Source: Duganella sp. CF517
Lineage (GTDB): Bacteria; Pseudomonadota; Gammaproteobacteria; Burkholderiales; Burkholderiaceae_D
Direction of reading: 5' to 3'
Assembly (NCBI RefSeq): GCF_900110275.1
Contig: NZ_FODC01000006.1
Location: 310,001 to 374,000, forward strand
Length of the DNA: 64,000 nt
Of this stretch, positions 58,618 through 64,000 are shown piece after piece (position 1 is the first letter of the stretch; every line of letters begins with the position of its first letter). Made by a program: the position numbers and the translations under genes. Under the pieces are notes generated by a model that was not told the origin of the DNA, ran no database searches, and worked only from the letters and a program-made list of their open reading frames with translations.

Positions 58618-60423
58618 ATGAAGCTGACCACCACCCGCCTCGGCGTCGCCAGCGCGCTGCTGTTTTCCCTGCTGCTTGGCCCTGCCCACGCCCAATCCGC
58701 CAACGCCGCGCCGGACCTCGAAGGCCGCCGCGCCGCGCTCAATAGCCTGATCAAGGAGCAGTGGGAGTACACCATGCGCAATAGCCCTGAGTGGGCGTCG
58801 CTGCTGGGCGATAAGCGCTACAACGACAAGTGGTCCGACTTTTCGCAGGCGAGCATCGAGGCCGACATCAAGGCCAGCGACGACTTCCTCAAGCGCTTCG
58901 AAGCGGTCGACACCAGCGGCTTTCCGCTGCAGGAGCAGTTGAACCGCGAACTGATGGTGCGCCAGCTGCGCCAGAGCGTCGACGGCGCCCGCTTCAAGGA
59001 TTGGGAGATGCCGCTGGCGCAGAACTCCGGCGTCCACATCGATACCCCGATGATCATTTCGGCGCTGCCGTTCGACACCGTCAAGGATTACGAGGACTAC
59101 ATCAAGCGCCTGCAATCGCTGCCCAAGCTGTTCGACGAGACGCGGGTGCAGATGGAGAAGGGCGTCGGCGACAAGCTGATGCCGCCGCAATTCCTGATTC
59201 CGAAGATCGTCAAGCAGTGCGAGGATGTGGCGGCGATGGCGCCGGCCAAGTCGCCGTTCGCCGAGCCGCTGAAGAAATTCCCGAAGGACTTCTCCGCCGC
59301 CGACAAGGCGCGCCTGAGCAAGGAAGTGCTGGCGGCCGTGCGCACCCATGTCAATCCCGCGTATAAAAAGCTGGCCGTCTACACCAAGACCAAATACCAG
59401 CCGCACGGCCGCAAGGAAGTGGGCATGTGGTCGCTGCCGGACGGCGCGGCGCGCTACGCCTTCAAGGCCAAAAATTCGACGACTACCGACATGTCGCCGG
59501 AGGAGATCCATCAACTGGGCCTGTCCGAGGTCGCGCGCATCGAAGGGCAGATGCTGGAGACGGCGCAAAAACTGGGATTCAAGGATCTGAAGACCTTCAA
59601 CAAAGCGCTGGCCTCCAACCCGGCCACGCATCCGAAATCGCGCCAGGAGATCATCGACCTGTATCAAAAATACACGGACCAGATGTACACGCAGTTGCCG
59701 CAGCAGTTCGGCGTGCTGCCGAAGGCGAAGGTGGAGATCATCAAGGTCGAGGAATTCCGCGAGAAGGGCGCCTCCGCCGCCGCGTACATGCCCGGTTCGC
59801 CGGACGGCAAGCGTCCCGGCCGCGTGATGGTGAATACCGGTGAATTCAAGGACCGTTCCACCATCGGCATCGAGACCACCGCGCTGCACGAGGGCGTGCC
59901 GGGCCACCACATGCAGCTGTCGATCGCGCAGGAGATCGACGGCCTGCCGATGTTCCGCCAGCAGGGCAACTACACCGCCTACGCCGAGGGCTGGGCGCTG
60001 TACTCGGAGCGTCTGGGCGAGGAGCTGGGCTTCTTCAAGGACCCATACAGCTACTACGGCCACCTGCAGGATGAAATGCTGCGCGCGATCCGGCTGGTGG
60101 TGGACACGGGCCTGCACTACAAGCAGTGGAACCGCCAGCAGGTGGTGGACTTCTTCCACGACCATTCCGGCATCGAGGAAGTCGATGTGCAGAGCGAGAC
60201 GGACCGCTACATCGTCTGGCCGGGCCAGGCGCTGGGCTACAAGATCGGCCAGTTGAAGATCCTCGAACTGCGCGACTACGCCCGCAAGGAGCTGGGCGCC
60301 GGCTTCGACATCCGCAAGTTCCACGACCAGGTGCTGGGCGCGGGCGCCTTGCCGATGGATGTGCTGGAAAAGCACATCAAGGATTGGGTGGCGGACGAGA
60401 AGCGGACCGTGACGGCCAGCTAG
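58618..60423 (+). CDS. DUF885 family secreted metallopeptidase-like protein
   Basis: The 601-residue protein has a signal peptide (MKLTTTRLGVASALLFSLLLGPAHA) and the complete DUF885 fold. The zinc-binding motif HEGVPGHH is at 424-431, and the downstream Glu segment is YAEGWALYSERLGEELG. Members are thought to be zinc peptidases, mostly uncharacterised. It is the complete counterpart of the cut gene at 1-1229, though the two are clearly divergent. Its stop overlaps that of the AraC gene by four bases. Confidence 0.9.
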   Translation: MKLTTTRLGVASALLFSLLLGPAHAQSANAAPDLEGRRAALNSLIKEQWEYTMRNSPEWASLLGDKRYNDKWSDFSQASIEADIKASDDFLKRFEAVDTSGFPLQEQLNRELMVRQLRQSVDGARFKDWEMPLAQNSGVHIDTPMIISALPFDTVKDYEDYIKRLQSLPKLFDETRVQMEKGVGDKLMPPQFLIPKIVKQCEDVAAMAPAKSPFAEPLKKFPKDFSAADKARLSKEVLAAVRTHVNPAYKKLAVYTKTKYQPHGRKEVGMWSLPDGAARYAFKAKNSTTTDMSPEEIHQLGLSEVARIEGQMLETAQKLGFKDLKTFNKALASNPATHPKSRQEIIDLYQKYTDQMYTQLPQQFGVLPKAKVEIIKVEEFREKGASAAAYMPGSPDGKRPGRVMVNTGEFKDRSTIGIETTALHEGVPGHHMQLSIAQEIDGLPMFRQQGNYTAYAEGWALYSERLGEELGFFKDPYSYYGHLQDEMLRAIRLVVDTGLHYKQWNRQQVVDFFHDHSGIEEVDVQSETDRYIVWPGQALGYKIGQLKILELRDYARKELGAGFDIRKFHDQVLGAGALPMDVLEKHIKDWVADEKRTVTAS

Positions 60424-61319
60424 GCGCGCAGCTTTTTCACATCCGTCATCGGCGGGGCGCCGAACAGGCGCCGGTATTCGCGGCTGAACTGGGACTGGCT
60501 TTCGTAGCCAACCTTGTAGGCGGCGGTGCCGGCGTCGATATCGCCGTTGAGCAGCAAGGTGCGCGCCGCCTGTAGGCGCAGCTGCTTCTGATACTGCATC
60601 GGCCCCATCATCGTTACCGCCTTGAAGCGATGGTGCAGGCTGGAGACGCTCATATTGGTGGCCTGCGCCAGATCCTCGACCTTGACCGGCTGGTCGAATC
60701 TGTCCTTCAGCCACGCGATCGCCTTGCTGATGCCGCGATCCTGCTGGTCGAGCACCACGTTTTGATACAGCTGCCGTCCGTATTCCCCGGTCAGCAGGCG
60801 GTAGATGATCTCCCGCTTCAAGCCCACCGCCAGAAAAGCCGCCTCCGCCGCCGGCGCATCGAGCAAGCGAACCAGCTTGTACAGCGCTTCCAGCAGGCCG
60901 GCATCGGATCGGCCGACGAACGCGCCACGCACCGGCTGGGCGTCATCGGCCATGGCGATATGCGCCTCTGCCACGATGGCGGCGATTTCCTGCGGTTCGA
61001 ATTCGATGTTCAGCAGCAGATACGGCTGCCCGGGCGTGGCGTTGAGCACCTGCCCGGATGCAGGCAGGTCGACAGAGACCACAAGATATTCACCGGGACC
61101 GTAATCGAGAACATCGGCGCCAAGGTGCACGCGCTTGCCGCCTTGAAGAATTACGCAGCACGAGGGCTTGAGAACCCCGCGCGTGACGGCGGTCGGCCGC
61201 GAGGACCGCAGCAACGACAAAAACGGGATCACCGTCTCGTACCGCTCGTCGTCGCGCGCGAACCGGCCGACGATGTCGATCATCTGATCGAGCGGTGAGA
61301 GAGGGAGCTCCCGTTTCAT
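60420..61319 (-). CDS. AraC-family transcriptional regulator
   Basis: The 299-residue protein has an N-terminal cupin-like effector domain (AraC_N type: KPSCCVILQGGKRVHLG, then GEYLVVSVDLPASGQVL). A C-terminal double helix-turn-helix follows (DLAQATNMSVSSLHHRFKAVT and AAYKVGYESQSQFSREYRRLFG). Such regulators often activate a nearby oxidoreductase or detoxification gene, but both neighbours here run differently. The gene begins 77 bp upstream... of no visible partner, so the target is unknown. It is convergent with the DUF885 gene and lies upstream of no other minus-strand gene except across it. Confidence 0.88.
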   Translation of the reverse strand: MKRELPLSPLDQMIDIVGRFARDDERYETVIPFLSLLRSSRPTAVTRGVLKPSCCVILQGGKRVHLGADVLDYGPGEYLVVSVDLPASGQVLNATPGQPYLLLNIEFEPQEIAAIVAEAHIAMADDAQPVRGAFVGRSDAGLLEALYKLVRLLDAPAAEAAFLAVGLKREIIYRLLTGEYGRQLYQNVVLDQQDRGISKAIAWLKDRFDQPVKVEDLAQATNMSVSSLHHRFKAVTMMGPMQYQKQLRLQAARTLLLNGDIDAGTAAYKVGYESQSQFSREYRRLFGAPPMTDVKKLRA

Positions 61320-61336
61320 GGTTTACTTCTGACTGA

Positions 61337-64000
<2,664 letters not shown>

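Overview
The window is ordinary chromosomal DNA of a high-GC betaproteobacterium, most likely family Oxalobacteraceae (Massilia/Duganella/Janthinobacterium type). The basis is the protein style of HemE, PriA, Rep, RdgC, YgiQ, AhpC/AhpF, GTP-dependent PckG and UvrA, the GC-rich codon use, and the many signalling and secreted-peptidase genes. No prophage, insertion sequence, integrase or CRISPR array was seen. Genus is an inference only.

Layout. 1-7.5 kb, minus strand: a DUF885 secreted protein cut by the window edge, then an S9 peptidase and a 1387-residue SNF2 helicase in one operon. 7.6-11.5 kb: hemE and priA flank the largest non-coding gap (about 700 bp), which is AT-rich and carries seven DnaA-box-like sites, including a duplicated 32-bp box module. 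This is a candidate replication origin or DnaA-controlled region. 11.5-24.2 kb: an ArgP-like regulator divergent from a dihydrolipoamide-dehydrogenase-like flavoprotein with a palindromic operator candidate between them; a degenerate HD-GYP protein; rep; an orphan secreted Cache protein; slyX; a membrane diguanylate cyclase; and small enzymes and hypotheticals. 24.5-29 kb: tandem paralogous M3 metallopeptidases of equal length. 29-36.8 kb: DUF2132 and DUF4404 proteins, ygiQ, an RCC1-repeat lipoprotein, and an NMT1/THI5-PAS-GGDEF-EAL sensor.

36.8-40.1 kb: a two-gene cassette of lower GC that looks like a free-standing TreTu-type ADP-ribosyltransferase toxin with its immunity protein, followed by the peroxide-defence operon ahpC-ahpF. 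40.1-43.8 kb: a PepSY membrane protein and a TonB-dependent siderophore receptor preceded by a Fur box. 43.8-47.8 kb: palindromic and tandem repeats, an AI-2E-family permease overlapping a cyclic-nucleotide-binding protein, an ABC ATPase/permease pair, then tRNA-Val and tRNA-Asp. 48-54 kb: an MFS transporter, dinB, rdgC, a short asparaginase, an uncharacterised protein and a 2-hydroxyacid dehydrogenase. 54.3-64 kb: pckG, a perfect 26-bp inverted repeat, a HAD phosphatase overlapping an aldehyde dehydrogenase, a complete DUF885 metallopeptidase, an AraC regulator and most of uvrA.

Themes: replication and repair (priA, rep, dinB, rdgC, uvrA, SNF2, possible origin), cyclic-di-GMP signalling (three proteins), exported peptidases (two M3, two DUF885), and iron and peroxide homeostasis. 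Two palindromic repeat types (a dispersed 36-nt element and a 26-bp inverted repeat) and one tandem/inverted repeat array sit between genes.
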